Part shown: positions 21,701-34,704 of the stretch, piece after piece
How positions within the stretch are numbered: position 1 is the first letter of the stretch
How the letters are laid out: each line of letters starts with the position of its first letter
Source: Saccopteryx bilineata
Taxonomy: Eukaryota > Chordata > Mammalia > Chiroptera > Emballonuridae
Length of the DNA: 64,000 nt
Assembly (NCBI RefSeq): GCF_036850765.1
Contig: NC_089495.1
Span: forward strand, 21,358,875-21,422,874
Direction of reading: 5' to 3'
Made by a program: the position numbers and the translations under genes
The notes under the pieces: generated by a model
Seen by the model: only the letters and a program-made list of their open reading frames with translations
What the model was told of the DNA's origin: nothing
Databases searched by the model: none

Positions 21701-24390
21701 AAAAATCAAAAACTCATTTTCTTTAATATTTGCCTTTAAAAAAAAAAGCCTAAACCCTCTCTTCCATCTACATCTTCTGGTCCTGAATCCTTCTGACCCA
21801 GAAGGATTAAGGCAGGTGATGAAGGGGTCTTCCTGCTCTGTTTGTAGCGGGGAAAGGGTTCCTGGTTTTGTTTGTTTTCTTGTTTGTTTCTAACAATGTG
21901 AAGCAATAGAAACAGAAGACAGGAACCTGAAATTCTGGGCAGGGCTCTGGCTCAAAGGAGTTGAATGTGCCAGGAATACTAGGCCCCTAGGCCCAGTTTC
22001 TCACATTGCAAAATGAGGGACTTGAACTCCACCCTTTGAAGCTATTTTTTGCTCAGAATTCCATAATGTTATGTTAAGTGAATATGTCTATTTGAATGAT
22101 TTATGAAAATGTAACCAATTCCATTCGAATCAACTTAAATGAGTAAGTATATTTATATGTCTGTACTGTTTTTGTCAACAGAATCTTGGGGACTCCTTTG
22201 GACAAACTAATTATATGGAGTTGCTCCCTAACTGGAGGAAGAATGGGAGTTGAGGGCAGGGTGTCTTCAGCCATGACAGTGTCAACATGCAGTGGGGGAA
22301 GGTCATTCATTCGGCCAGTGGGCTTTGGGAACGGTGGCATTGAGGCTTGTGGGAAGGCTGTGTGGTACATTATGGGGCTCTTCTCTATAACACCTTAAAT
22401 CTTCAATTAAACACCTCAAAATACAAAGAGGGATTGTATTGCTAGTGGAAAATAGAGAAAGGGCAAGACTCTGTGTTGTTTTATGACCAAATTTGACTAA
22501 GGTGGTACTCTAAAGAATCCATGAGTTCAAAAACAGAACCAGAGGTAAAGAAAAGGAAAGTAGAGAAGTTGTGGGGAGACCTCTGAACTATTCTAACTCT
22601 AGAATAAGAGGTAAAATCTAGTTTTATCTAAATTCATGAGTGGCAAAGTGGTCCCAAACGCTATGTAATGATATTTGAGTTACATTAAGAAATAGTTTAG
22701 GCCAAAAGCCAGAACTCTTTGCCCGAAATACTAACATAATTATTGTTCCCAAGGAAACTTGAGCCCTAATTTCAACATAAAATTAGGCAAAGTAATTAAT
22801 ATTAATGACTGCAACTTTGCTCAAATTCTGTACTGAAACAATGACACAAGTTTATCACAATCTGAAATCAAGGACTAGTTGATTTTGGTTGAAGGAGGTT
22901 TCTCCTCATTGGCTTCTTTTCAAGAAAGCAGGTTTCGTTTATATTGTCTTATAAATGAACTGTCTCATTATAACTGAAAAACAAATTAAAAAAAAATTAT
23001 CTAAAAAAAAAATTGTTTCAACACTGCTGTTCTTATTAGAACCCAGATTTGATTCTGGAAGTGAAAAGGCCACAGTCTCCACTCTGTCAAGAAAAGGTAA
23101 AGGGGGGTCTCTCCGGCCCAATTCCTCCTGGGTTCTCCTCTTCCCGCTTGCTCCCCGAGGCCAGTAGCTCGCCGCTAAGGACTATCAAGTCCCACGCTGT
23201 TGTAGTGTCCTCCCACCTCAAGACCTGTTCTTCATGGTGAAAGGAGAGGAAGCCAGAGGCGCAGGAAAACGGGATGAAGAGTGTGGATGAAATGAGGATG
23301 GATCCCGGGAGGTCTGTGGAAGCGTGAAAGCTCCTGCAGCCTTTCTCATCAGAGCTGAGTCCCCTCACATTCAAATGAAATGTCTCATGTGCAGTCAAGG
23401 AGGCCAGAGCTGACGTGTAAAGGATGTTGGAAGTTCATGATTTATCAAAACTATAAGAACAAATGTGAATTGGGGTCACTTCTGGACTGCATGAAGCTCA
23501 GTAGTCATCTTGGATGGAAGTTCCACATGGCTCTCACGTCAAGCAGAGCTAATCCATTTGGAATAGTCAAGGGCATTTATTAGCAATCAGTCAGTGAATA
23601 TTTACTGAGTATCTTGGGCAGGAATCAGCTCTCTTGTTTAAAACAACTATGAAACAGTCCAGGGCTTTATCAGAGAAGAACTCCACAGGGAAATCTCCAA
23701 GTAAACAGAGGGACACATACAGGCAGCCTCCACTGGGTCTTACCCTTCAGCTTACAGAAGTTTATTTTTCCCTTGTGAATTTTAATTACACCTACTATCA
23801 CAAATTCTAAATCTTCTTCCTTTAAACACCTGGCTAAAACTTCGACCCCAAAAATCTCCTTTCCTCGATTCTCTCAACAAAGACTTCACAGCCTGACAAT
23901 GACAATAACAATTTTCCCAAATATTAACACACAGGAAAAATAGTATTTTATAGAAAGTTCTCCGGAGAAAAAAAATGGTCATGACTCCAAAGTGGGTTAG
24001 TGAGGCCATGACAATAACTCTTCTTTCGCTATGAGTGGCGGCCCCAACCCTGAGGTCACTCATGGAAGCTTCTCCCCACCTGCTCTCTGCCATTAGCCTT
24101 TGGCCACCACTTGGCTTGCCTCCTTGGCTTCCCAGTTCCTAAGGTGCACAATTCTCGTCATTTCTATATTCTATTCCTTAAGAATGAGCACATCTCTTTA
24201 ACTGAAGACTGTTAAAGAACAGCAGTCTTGGCTCCTGGCCTTTCTCCTCATTTTTAATACGTTATATGAGCTGAGGGCAGTGTGCATTTATTTGAAAGAG
24301 GACAGTTGATACTTTAAAAATCTTGGCCCCGATGAAACGGTAGTAACTAATCCTAACCTCAAATAATATGAACGCAGTTTTCCTATTGTG
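21701..24390. other. Unassigned unique sequence
   Basis: About 2.7 kb without a recognised gene, RNA or mobile element. A small antisense LINE-2-like phrase, CAGTGAATATTTACTGAGTA, occurs near 23590. Short frames on both strands around 23049-23398 are mutual shadows. Confidence 0.45.
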
Positions 24391-24394
24391 AGAA

Positions 24395-25200
24395 TTGAAG
24401 TCAACAAATATTTATTTAATACCTACAATGTGCTAAATTATGTATGAAATATAAAAAGACTGCCTAAAGTGAGTAAATGTAGCTTCAGAGAGTTTGTAAT
24501 CTAATAATGAGAATAAGACATAGATAATAATGAGAATAAGACACTGTTATATAAAGCAGAAAGTAAGTACCATAAGATGTATTTTATTGTGCTAGGATGG
24601 CTTGGAAAAGGAAGAGAATACATCCAGCTGGAAGATGAAGGAGAACTTCTTAAAGGAATTAGAACTGGAATGAGCTTTGAAGGAGGAAGTAGTCAGAAAT
24701 ATAAGGCACTTTCAGGAAGATGTATTTTTAGCTGAAGGGAGAGTTGAAAAGCATGGCATAGTCAGACCACCAGCTGGGGATGGGGGAGGATTAATCAAAG
24801 AAAGAGCTAAAAAGCAGATTCAGAATAAAGATTTTAAGCTTAATTCCATAAGTGAGAGGAGACTGTTGAAGATTTTGAGCGTGGAAATGCAGTAATCTGA
24901 ACTGTATATTAGATGAACTAATTGGATATATATCATATATACATAAGATACATATATGTGTGTGTGTATATGATAAATTAGAAGGAGGTAGGGACAAAAA
25001 GCAGGGAGGTCAGTTAAGACCGACTGGAGTGGTGTAGGTGAGAAGAAATGAAGGTCTAAACAAGGGAGGTGCTGCTGGGCATGGGAGAGGCTGGGTGTGG
25101 GCACCCAGAGAGGAAGCGGTTGCAGGACTGGGAGACCACCATTGTGAGTGATCGTGAGTGGAGGGCAAGGAAGAGTGAGGAAGCAAACTGACTACAAGGT
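24395..25200 (-). mobile_element. LINE-2 relic
   Basis: The plus strand runs CAACAAATATTTATTTAATACC, 'AATGAGAATAAGACA', 'GGAACTAG'-like body text and 'GAATGAGCTTTGAAGGAGGAAG', 'AGGGACAAAAAGCAGGGAGGTC' and 'GGTCTAAACAAGGGAGG'. This is the antisense LINE-2 3' kilobase. A TATATG-rich microsatellite lies at 24930-24972. Confidence 0.65.
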
Positions 25201-26117
25201 GTCCAGCCTGGGAGGCCAGGAGGGTGGCGAAGCCATCAACCTTGCCAGAAAAATCAAGAGGAGTACTAAAAGTATAAAAACAAAAATAAATGATGCCGGC
25301 TGAGGAAGACCTATTGGAAGCAACAGTTCTGAAGCAGTTGATCCCATGGTTGTTCTCTTGTTCATTCTACGCAGCGCTTAAACACTGATGACTTCTGGGG
25401 TACCAGCCCTTCTTTACAGGGAGGGGAGCTGGAACGGGCACGTGGCAATCGGTAGCTCCCAAACATTCTTTCCTCCTATGAACCAGGTTTGAGGCTCCCA
25501 AGAGATTTGATTCTTTCCATTTAGATCCAAGGATTCTCTCATTGGTTTAAAAAAAAAAAAAAGCCATGCAGACTAGATATTAGAGATTCAGTGACCAAAG
25601 TATGTTAGAGAAGTCATTGATCGAGAATCTCCTACAGAATCAAATCCCTCTGGGAAGAAAACTTTGCAAATTAGAGTCCTTAACCTTAGAGTCTAAGCAG
25701 AGGAAAGGGTGGTGTACAGGACGCTTCAGATGGTGGGAAATCTCTCTCTCTGAAGTCTCTGATCCAGAAAATCAGCCCCGCTGCCAATGTGACAGGGAAG
25801 AGCTGTCCTCCCAGCACTCCTTCCTACACTCAGTGGTGAGCCGGACACCAGATGGTCAGGCATTCGGAGACCTCCATTTCTGCACTTTCAGCAGAGAAAA
25901 CAGCCTCGAGGGCACACGAAGTCAGTGCCCGTCTGTGTCATGAACATCTCTTGATTCAGAATTGACCTTCCATCACTGGCCCTCTTCTTCTGACCTTGGG
26001 AATCTAGGATGGAGGCTATTTTCTGGTCAATGATTAGCTGATTTTTTTTATTGATTTGCCTATAAAAAGAGGACCCCTTGTCACCTTGTTGGTCTCTGCT
26101 GTAAGCCTCCGGACTTA
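25201..26117. other. Unassigned unique sequence
   Basis: Contains a poly(A) run at 25549-25563. The 113-residue frame at 25602-25943 has no recognisable domain. No gene is supported. Confidence 0.45.
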
Positions 26118-26172
26118 GAGTGACCAAACATTTCAGTTTTCCTGGGACCGCTCAGGTTTAGGTGTTAATCCT
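26118..26172. repeat. Possible hAT-type fragment end
   Basis: 'AGAGTGACCAAACATTTCAG...CCTGGGACCG' resembles one terminus of an old mammal-wide hAT element. Only about 50 bp, tentative. Confidence 0.3.
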
Positions 26173-26261
26173 ACATCTTTTTTAAATTAGTAGTTACATT
26201 CAGTATAAGAACAATTCTTTATGTGTTCAATTTAATATGTTTTGACAAATGTATGCGTCGG

Positions 26262-26411
26262 TATAAGCAACAACCAATAAGGCTTCCAGTCAACAATAGG
26301 CTATTAGCAGTTAAGTTTGCGGGGTGTACTGTCAAAAGTTGGGTGCAGATTTTTGACTGCACGAGTGTTGGTGTTTCTAACCCCACTTATTGTTTGGGAA
26401 TCAGTTGTACA
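26262..26411. mobile_element. Tigger-type remnant
   Basis: 'AAGGCTTCCAGTCAACAATAGG...CTATTAGCAGTTAAG', followed by TTTTTGACTGCACGAG and a 'TTGTTTGGGAATCAGTTG' end, matches the right portion of the Tigger family seen complete at 19462-19803. Confidence 0.6.
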
Positions 26412-26820
26412 CTACACAACGGTGTCAACTGTAGTCACAATGGTGTACATTAATTACATCCCTAGTACTTATTTCTCTAGTAACTGGAAGTTTGTACCTT
26501 TTGACCTCTTTCATTCAGTTTTCTCACCCTCCATCCTCTGCCTTTGATAACCACAAATCTGATCATTTTCTATGAGTTTAGAGGTTTTTTCCTTCCCTGT
26601 TTTTAGGTTCTACATATTAGTAAGATCATACAGTGTTTGTCTTTCTTAACTGTGTCACTTATTTCATTTTGCATAATGTCCTCAATGTTTATCCATTTTG
26701 TTGCAAATGGCAGGATTTTCTTCTTTCTCGTGACTGGATAATATCTCATGACTGAGTAATATTCTCATGGCTGAATATTCCAATCCCAGAAGTGAAATTT
26801 CTCAATCATATGGTAGCTTT

Positions 26821-27044
26821 GTTTCCCATTGATTTGAGAAAGAAAGAGAAGAAGGAAAAAACAGAGAGAGAAAGGAAAGGAAAGAGAAAGGGAGAGAGAA
26901 GCATCAATTCAGTGTTCAACTTAGTTGTTCCATTTAGTTGTGCACTCATTGGTTGCTTCTTGTATGTGCTCTGACCAGGAATCAAAGCTCTGACCTCAGC
27001 GCACCAGGACCATGTTCTATCCACTTCACTACCTGGCCAGGGCC
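26821..27044 (-). mobile_element. tRNA-derived SINE
   Basis: Read on the minus strand it begins GGCCCTGGCCAGGTAGTGAAG and ends in a GGAAAG-rich tail at the left. The target-site duplication TCATATGGTAGCTTT is perfect (26806-26820 and 27045-27059), inside the LINE-1. Confidence 0.85.
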
Positions 27045-27253
27045 TCATATGGTAGCTTTAATTTTCAATTTTTAAAGAAATTTCATATTGTTTTCCATAT
27101 TGACTGTACCAATTTACACCACCACCATTAGTATACAAAGATTCTCTTGAGAATTGCTTTAAAGTACGTCTAGAATGAATATGAATAAGAACTAACTTAA
27201 TGGAGTGAGAGTAGGTGGCATTTTGACACCATCTTTAAATGAAATCATCTTTG

Positions 27254-27328
27254 GACTGGGATTTCCAGCACCTGGTTTCTAATCTGAGCTTTGTCTCTAA
27301 CTTAGTCTGTGATCCTAGGATAGTCACA
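27254..27328 (+). repeat. MIR fragment
   Basis: 'GGGATTTCCAGCACCTGGTTTC...TTTGTCTCTAACTTAGTCTGTG' follows the MIR core but is short and diverged. Confidence 0.45.
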
Positions 27329-27332
27329 CCAC

Positions 27333-27334
27333 AT

Positions 27335-27368
<34 letters not shown>

Positions 27369-27389
27369 AATGATGATGATGATAATGGT
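27333..27389. repeat. (GAT)n microsatellite
   Basis: About 17 GAT units with two GATAAT interruptions. Read on the minus strand one frame gives a run of histidines, which is an artefact of the repeat. Confidence 0.9.
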
Positions 27390-27517
27390 TGCTGAAATTT
27401 ATGTAGAAGCATGTCAGAGATTTCACATATATTATTTCATTAATATAAAGAAGGAAAGATCATCAGGTTGAATTCAAGATTGAACTTCAAGAGCAGAGAT
27501 AAGAAATATCTCCAGAT

Positions 27518-27685
27518 AATAGCTGTCATTGTAATAAGGACTTGTTACAAAGGGTTTCACTGAACCTTCACAATAGCCTTAATGTGGTGGGCACTATCAC
27601 CCCAGGAAACTGATAGCTTAGCTTGCGCAAGGCCAGGCAGCTGGCAAATGACAGGACTGAAATTCAAATCCAGGCAATCCAACCC
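27518..27685 (-). repeat. MIR SINE
   Basis: Antisense MIR landmarks: 'ATAGCTGTCATTG', TTCACAATAGCC, 'GTGGGCACTATCACC', CAGGAAACTGATAG, CAAGGCCAGGCAGCTGGC and 'GACTGAAATTCAAATCCAGG'. Confidence 0.65.
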
Positions 27686-27689
27686 GAAA

Positions 27690-30600
27690 ACATTTGTTTT
27701 TAATCTTAATGTTCAACTACCCATGTCCTAACATGGAAAACAGATAGGCAGAAAAAATATATAAGCTTTTCATGGGAACATGATCACAAGCATGCGGGTA
27801 GAGAACGATCTGGAACTCATTACTTCAAACATTCACTTCACAGCTACCATTTATTGTGTGCTGATAGACGAAAATTTCCCTGAAACACACGACGTGAATT
27901 TCTATTTTACTCTTGAATCTGGCTTTCGCCATGCTCTGATCTTTCCTCCCGGTGCTGCGCCTTGTCTCGGTGCCTATCTGGCCCACCTTCTGATGCTCAG
28001 CTACTTAGGATTCAGCACTTTACCACGTTTCTCTGCTTTACTCATTCCCAGGTTTATGAGGACACATTCTCTTCACTGAGGACAATCCAAGCTAATTTCT
28101 TGTCCCAGGAACCCTGACTACCTTACTGGCCAACCTGGTGAGTGAGGAATATAAGTAAACATCTTACACCAGCATCAACCGGTGCTCACAGTGAAATATT
28201 TCTAAACCTGGGCTAAGCCATAAATTGTTGTATACCAGCTATGGAGTGGAACCCAATGAAAACCTGCCCTCAGTCACTACCAGGTGGGTCGGCAGTCAAA
28301 CATCAAAACCAGCCTAAGAGATCAGAGCACACAAAAGTAGTGTTATGATTGGAGTCAGGATAATATAGCCAACCGTCAAGCAGAGTAAAGGTCAGAGCCC
28401 CAAAGTTCAGATGAGAATCCAAACTTAGGTCTTCAGTCACGCTGATTGAATTTTATGTTGGTAGACAATATCATTATGTGAAAATCTAGACATCATGGAC
28501 AAGTAGGGACCCAGGGCAACAACTCTCACTGGGGAGCAACTTTTTAAATTGTTTTCATTTTTCATTAACTACTTCCCTCCATAGGTGACAAAGAAAAGAG
28601 AACATGAAATTATTCAATGTGCTTGAGTCAGAGAACTCCCAGGCTGGGACTTTAGCTACCCTTTGTTTCCAGTGACCTTGCCACATGGTGTAATTATGGA
28701 TTCTTCATGATCTCCAGAAATGGTCTGCAAACACTGTTTCTAATCTGTGGGTGGAGGACTATCCCAGAAACAGCAATATTAGGATTTCCACGTGTTATTG
28801 GGGGATTCTTCAAATTCAAGTTCTTCAAACAGCATGCCTGAATCCCCTTTTCACAGGGAATTCTTTCTGAAGTGTTCGTGGATTTCTTGTAAACTGTGAT
28901 AGCATGGAGACAGCATGACAAACTGGTCCAATGACTTAGGCATTTTCAGATCCAGAGCTCATGTGAATGTCTCACTTCCTGGGGCTTAGAGGGGCTGAGG
29001 GGGTGAATACCAGACCTGTCTCTGTTTTCTGAGAGAAGCTGATAATTTCCCACAGTCTCCTGGCCCAGATACAAGCCTTGACAAGGAAGAGAGGAACGTT
29101 TCCTGAGTTGAATGTAGCCCGGAGGTCATGGGTGTGACAGTGCACAATGATTAATGACAGAGAATGTGTAGTCAGGAGTATATTTAAGTTATACTTGGGT
29201 ATTGGCAACTGCTTGTAGACAACTATCTCTTCAGGACATTCTTCATTGCCCCTGAACCACATGACTAACGACTATTACTGTTAGATCTGGACCTTCCCGA
29301 ATAGTTGATAGAAGCCACACAGGACTGCCAATGTGCCCTCACCTGACACCTGTCCCTTATTGTTCCTATGTTCATCTCTATTGTATTCCTTAAAATGGTG
29401 ACACTTTCCTCTATTTATAAAACTGCTCGGCTTATAAAATACTGTCAAAAAAGGAAACAGAACAAAGGGGAAGAAGTGAGGATCCTCCTGTTCAGCCTTA
29501 TTTGTGTTGTTCCAAAGTTCACAAATAAAATGTGTTCTATGGTTACTTTATCTTCAACAGCCACACTCAATCCCATTCCTTGACAGATTTAGACGCAGTT
29601 CAAAATGTAAATAATGTCAACTTCTATGTTTAAAAATAAGTTTTGATGAAGGGAAGCTTGACTTGGGGTGGTGAGCACACAATGCAATCTACATACAGAT
29701 GGTGTCTTTCAGAACTGGATGCCTGAAACTTGTATAATTTTATTAAGCAATGTCACTCCAATAAATGCAATAAAAAATTGGTACTATTTAAAAGCAAAAA
29801 TAATAAAATTGAGTTGTGATAGAAAATCTGAATCTCTGGATTTGCTTTTTAGAAGAAATAAGGTTTCTCGTAATTTCCTAAGGAAATTGCAAGTTTCCTT
29901 AAGTTAGTAAGTAACTTAGTAATTAACTTATTTACTTAACTTAACTTATTATTTAAGTAAATAAGCAGAAACAAGCAAAAAATGATCATGGATGAAAATT
30001 ATTCTACCATAATCATATTGCCTTAGGGTGGAAATCTTGGGATGGTTATGAAAGTATCTGATTAACATATGCTTCTACTGTGTTAAATTGTTTTATCAGC
30101 CATCATCACCATATGCTATTATTCTCAGGGGAGAAGTTCACTCATGTGGGTGGCTTGCTCTTGATTCATTGTGTTCCCATGAGGACTAGACTCCTCTCCG
30201 CATTCGTGTGGGTCGACTGGATTCGTGATCTGGCTTTTTCTTGACACTGTGGCCACAAGAATTTAGTCACAATACATTCTTTCTTTTATCTACACATGCT
30301 CAAGCCATTAGTTTATTCTCTTTGTAAAATAAAGGTAATTAGTGTTAAACTGTAATTGACTTAACTGTCTCTTGTCAAATGACCTAGAAGTTGAGGCAAA
30401 AAAAAAAAATTAACCTCTAGAAACCTAAGTCAAATGAATCTTATCATTTCAGAAGTTCGGCTTGACCCACAGTGCTCCAACACACGTGCCATTTCCTGGG
30501 AAAGTAAAGCCAACTGTATAGAATTAATGTCTTAAAATAGTGGCGATTTAGTTAATTGTCCAAATAGCATCCTAAGTTTAGCAATGAAGTAGGACCCATT

Positions 30601-30800
30601 ATCAGTACTGAAACTGGAACTTCCGGATTACTTTTAATGCACATTGCTTTCAGAGTACTTAGTGTTAGGAAAAGAGAGACGTTGTCTAGTGTAGGAAAGT
30701 GGGGTGTGTTTAATGGCCATCAGAAAGCGGCAATAGGAGGCAGAGCCCAGTGTACATGGGAACAGAGCAGAGACTGCCAAGGTACTTGGAAAACAAAGGA
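27690..30800. other. Unassigned unique sequence
   Basis: About 3.1 kb with no recognised gene or repeat. A low-complexity palindrome lies at 29927-29965 (see findings). Short frames (for example 27780-28079 on the plus strand and 28972-29262 on the minus strand) have no domain. Confidence 0.45.
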
Positions 30801-30804
30801 CTGC

Positions 30805-31010
30805 TTTCTGTTCCTTTGTTTTTACTTGTGGCCTTGTAGGACATATTTGGGTAATTTAATTAACCTCTCTGAACCTCATTCATTAAGACATAAAATGAAA
30901 AAACAAAAGAATTTAACTCATTGGTGTATTGTGAGGATTAAACAGGAAGATGCTGGGCTGGGCACATGGTACGTGCTTAGTAGAAATGAGTTAGTAATTT
31001 TTCTAAATGA
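30805..31010 (+). repeat. MIR SINE
   Basis: MIR landmarks in order: 'TTGGGTAATTTAATTAACCTCTCTG' in pieces, AACCTCATTCATTAAGACATAAAATG, GTGAGGATTAAACAGG and GGCACATGGTACGTGCTTAG. It overlaps a 188-residue frame (30637-31203), which is therefore not a gene. Confidence 0.7.
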
Positions 31011-32527
31011 GGACAGGACAATTACAGTGCGCATTGAATCCCTTACTCCCTCTCAAAGTGTCACATACAATGTAACTCAAGTCATATCAACTCACTTGCA
31101 GTTGAGGGTCATAGGCTTTTATTCTGAAACTGTTCTAAAGCCCTATAGTACTGAATTCAAAGGACCGAAGAGTTCCCAAAAGACTTCAGCCCTTTTAAAA
31201 TGATTCAGGGTGAGCTTTCTACAGAGTCCTAATAAAACCCAACATAAATTAAGCAGTGACCTTTCACAGTTAAAGCTTGATTGGTATTCAACTCTAAGGC
31301 ATACTGTAAAAATTTTTTTTTTTGCATTTTATAAATCAATTTGCCTTAATCAATATTGCTGTTAATAAATTTTGCCTTTAATCAATTTCTATATGTAATT
31401 TAGAGCTTTCTTCTTCCATCCCACCACCTTTTGAATTGATGGTGTGTTTTAGAATATTATGTTGATGTAAAATTAAATGAAGTGTGGAAATATTATTTAT
31501 AAATTTCTCTACACGTTTTATAATTTCTTTAAAACTACTAATTTCTTTTATAATAATTCATAGGTTATTAGCATTTCTTATGATATCTATTGTAATATAA
31601 AGTTGATTGTGATGGGAAAACTTCATTGTTCCCCTCTTGGGCCCCTCTTTGCTCTTAGTTCTCCATGGTAATCTCGCACGGAAGGACCCCTCAGCACTTC
31701 TCTGAATTACAGGAGTGAGAGCTGAGGGGAAACAACACTTCTGGAATGGAGACTTGCAGTTCGGGAATGGTTCTCGGTGCTAACTCAGGGGATGGCCCCT
31801 GTGACCTCACTGGCTGCCCATGCCAACATCTGCCGTGCAGAATGCCAGGCCTGATCACCCTCTGCACTCCTCTACGGCCCTCCCCTTTACACTGAAGCCC
31901 AAGGAGAGTGAAACTGGTTTTCTATAGAGACCACTATATAAGGACCGAACAAGGTTCCTCCGGCTTAGATATTTACTAATCCCCCCTTTGACATAAGAAA
32001 CTTTTGGCTTTAGGTGATGGTAACATACATGGACAAGAAATGAGTATGAATATAATACATTGATTCATATTAGTTAGAAGGACTCTATGAAACATATCAA
32101 CACTATAAATCTAACTTCATATTGCTAATATTATAGTAATCATATATGTTTACTTTTATAGTATTAGAATAATTATATATAAATTCTATACCATAATCTA
32201 GACGTCACATGGATAAATGCATGGTGAATTATAGAATGTTGGATTGTAGCCTATATAGATCCATATACATTCTCTATTATTTATCAATTAAGCAAGGCCC
32301 TGGCTTAGATTTTTTTTTTTATTAATTTGAGTTAAATCAATTCTGAAAGTGGAAGAAGTTAAAATTATCATTAAGTGTTAAAAATAAAAAATATTATGAT
32401 GTTTGAAAACGTCGCTTTCATTCTTGACTGTAACCTTTATAAGTGGTAGAGTGATTGGCTAATTTTACAAGCAGTACAAGGCCCCGTTAGAATGAGAAGG
32501 AGATGCCTCTCCTATTCTACTTGGCTT
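31011..32527. other. Unassigned sequence with a TATA-like patch
   Basis: AT-rich except 31620-31980, which is GC-richer and carries ACTATATAAGGAC near 31933. That could be an LTR or an old promoter, but I see no paired element or coding exon. The rest shows nothing recognisable. Confidence 0.35.
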
Positions 32528-32545
32528 AAAATTTTTACCTTTTGG

Positions 32546-32908
32546 GGCCCTGGCTGGTTGGTTCAGTGGTAGAGCATCAGCCTGGTGTGCAGGTGTCCTG
32601 GGTTCGATTCACAGCCAGGGCACACAGGAGAAGTGCCCATCTGCTTCTCCTCCCCTCTCCCTCTCCTTCCTCTCTGTTTCTCTCTTCCCCTCCCTCAGCC
32701 AAGGCTCCACTGGAGCAAAGTTGGCTCAGGCGCTGAGGATGACTCCATGACCTCTGCCTCAGCTGCTAGAATGGCTCTGGTTGCAACAGAGCAATGCTCC
32801 AGATGGGCAGAGCATCACCCCCCTGGTGGGCATGCCGGGTGGATCCCAGTAGGGCGCATGCGGGAGTCTGACTGCCTCCCCATTTCCAACTTCAGAAACA
32901 TACAAAAA
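32546..32908 (+). mobile_element. Ves-like tRNA SINE, full length
   Basis: The head GGCCCTGGCTGGTTGGTTCA with A- and B-box (GGTTCGATTC) is followed by the GTGCCCATCTGCTTCTCC body, the 'GGAGTCTGACTGCCTCCCC' end and a poly(A). The flanks AAATTTTT...ACCTTTTGGG (about 32529-32546 and 32911-32932) are the target-site duplication. Length about 363 bp. Confidence 0.9.
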
Positions 32909-33119
32909 AAAATTTTTTTTTTACCTTTTGGGAGCAGTGCTCTGGACGAGGATAACAAAATTACAAACATTTAAAAGCATTTTAATAGAAAAATAGAACA
33001 ATAGGAAGAACTAACAAAAGAAAAAGTACATATGGTAATTCACATGTGAGAAAATATAAGTTTAGTAATCAGAGAAATGCAATGAAAATTATAATTAAAA
33101 CCTATCATTTCTGCGTTTA

Positions 33120-33600
33120 AAGCACAGATGCAAAAAATATATATTTTTCACTTGGTGAAAATATCTTTTATTGTGGTAAAATTAACACTGCTATACATTC
33201 CTTAGCTCCTTCTCTTTGGAAACATTATGATACATACTAAAAGCCTTAAAAGTCATTAAGCCCTTTGACCCAATAAATCCACATCTAGAAATGCATAGCA
33301 GGGGGAATGACAGATGCATAGTGATATTTAGGTTTAAAGGTAATCCCTACAATATTACTTACAAAAGTCAAAACTAGATGCAGAATATGTCTCGCAATAG
33401 AAGAGTAAACAAATTACCAATATTTATATGAAATACTATACAGCAATTAGAATAATGTTTTCAAATATTACTTCATGACATGGAAAAATGTTAATGATCA
33501 GTGAGAACTGAAATGTTGTGTGAAAAAAGCAGGAATACAAAACTATATATACACTATGTCAATTTACTGAACAAATATATAGAAGTTTACCTGGAACCAC
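33120..33600 (+). repeat. Possible LINE-1-type relic
   Basis: Text such as 'CCCTTTGACCCAATAAATCCAC', 'CTAGAAATGCATAGCAG', 'AATACTATACAGCAATTAG' and 'GTGTGAAAAAAGCAGG' matches a common old LINE 3' sequence in mammals. Family and subfamily are uncertain. Confidence 0.45.
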
Positions 33601-33849
33601 GAACATTGCAACCACATTCTTGGAGGACACGGGAATTGTCACAATGGGTCGGATCTAGGTTCAAAAGTCCAGTGAGGCTCCAGGCCACATTTTGAGGACA
33701 AATGTCCTCCCTAACAAATGTTTTCCAAATAGTTTAGGTTTCATAACAATAGCAACAACAACTTTTATTCATGTGAAATACTTTACCAGTTGACAAAAAT
33801 TTCCAGATGTGTTTTCTCTCTGGATTCTCAAAACAGTCTTTTGAGTTTG

Positions 33850-33940
33850 GCCTCATTGTACTATCTCTGTTTTATAGACGAGGAATTGAAGTCACTCAGA
33901 GTGACAGCATGTCCAGCTTTGCCATCACCCACTTCTTCTT
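33850..33940 (-). repeat. MIR fragment
   Basis: 'CATTGTACTATCTCTGTTTTATAGACGAGG...GAATTGAAGTCACTCAGAG' is the antisense MIR core. Confidence 0.5.
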
Positions 33941-34394
33941 CAGGTTGTCCATTTCCTCTAGAGATGGGATTCATAAGTACCTTCAAATCACTTGTGGAAT
34001 TCATTTCTATTTCCTTTGTGTACCGCCTCTTGAGAAAATGCATTGCGTACATAGTCTACCATATTTGTTCTAAAGTTGCCATTCCAGGGTCAATAAGTAG
34101 AAAGGAGTGATGTAATGATATCATACACAATTAGACAAAAGGTATGGGAAGGGTTGGCCTGATCAGAGCAACCACCGCCAGCAGCAAACATGTTTGCCAC
34201 CAATTTCCTAAGGGAAAGCAAGGTGGATGGAAGAAGAAGCACCATTTGAAGACACCTTCCTAGGCTCTGAATTTCTAAGAGAGCATTGAGGTTCGAGATG
34301 TGACAGCTAAAAGAGTTAGGAACAAAAGCCGAACTTGGCCTCTGTATGAGGCTCCTAGGAGGTATCTCCCACCTATAGTTATTCTGTTCCACCT

Positions 34395-34575
34395 TCTGGC
34401 TAAATAGGTCAGGATTCTCAAACTTCATGGCACAGGTGAACCACTGGGGTTCTTGTTGAAATGCAGGCTGATTCAGTAGGACTGGGGTGGGGGCCGAGAT
34501 CCTGTATTTCTAGCCACTTTCCAGGTGCTGTTCCTGATCCAGACCAAACTTTACGTGGCAGGGGCTAGAGAACCA
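34395..34575. mobile_element. MER5-type hAT fragment
   Basis: 'GGTTCTTGTTGAAATGCAG', 'CTGATTCAGTAGGACTGGGG' and 'GAGATCCTGTATTTCTAGCC' are landmarks of MER5-type nonautonomous Charlie elements. Confidence 0.6.
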
Positions 34576-34704
34576 ACATCAGGTGGGCTGGCACAGAGAT
34601 TCTGCTTCTCTCTATGTTCCTTTTCTGTAGCTAAGCCAGGAATAACACTTGTCTCTTTCATTAGCCATTGCTCTCTTACGTGGAAGTCCTTCATAGTGCC
34701 TCTC

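Larger units (their letters stand above)
26180..27130 (-). mobile_element. LINE-1 (L1M-type) 3' region, interrupted
   Basis: The plus strand shows antisense L1M landmarks: 'GACAAATGTATGCG', 'CAACTGTAGTCACAATGGTG', TACATCCCTAGTACTTATTT, 'GTAACTGGAAGTTTGTACC', 'CTTTGATAACCACAAATC', 'TTTATCCATTTTGTTGC' and a tail CATATTGACTGTACCAATTTACACC. It is broken by a Tigger remnant (26262-26411) and a SINE (26821-27044). Confidence 0.7.

Noticed and set aside
27235..27426. Histidine-rich minus-strand frame
   Set aside because: The histidine run is the (GAT)n microsatellite read on the other strand.
30637..31203. 188-codon plus-strand frame
   Set aside because: A MIR SINE lies in its middle and no domain is visible; it is a chance frame.
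31925..31945. TATA-like ACTATATAAGG as a gene promoter
   Set aside because: No downstream exon or transcript evidence; it could equally be an old LTR.
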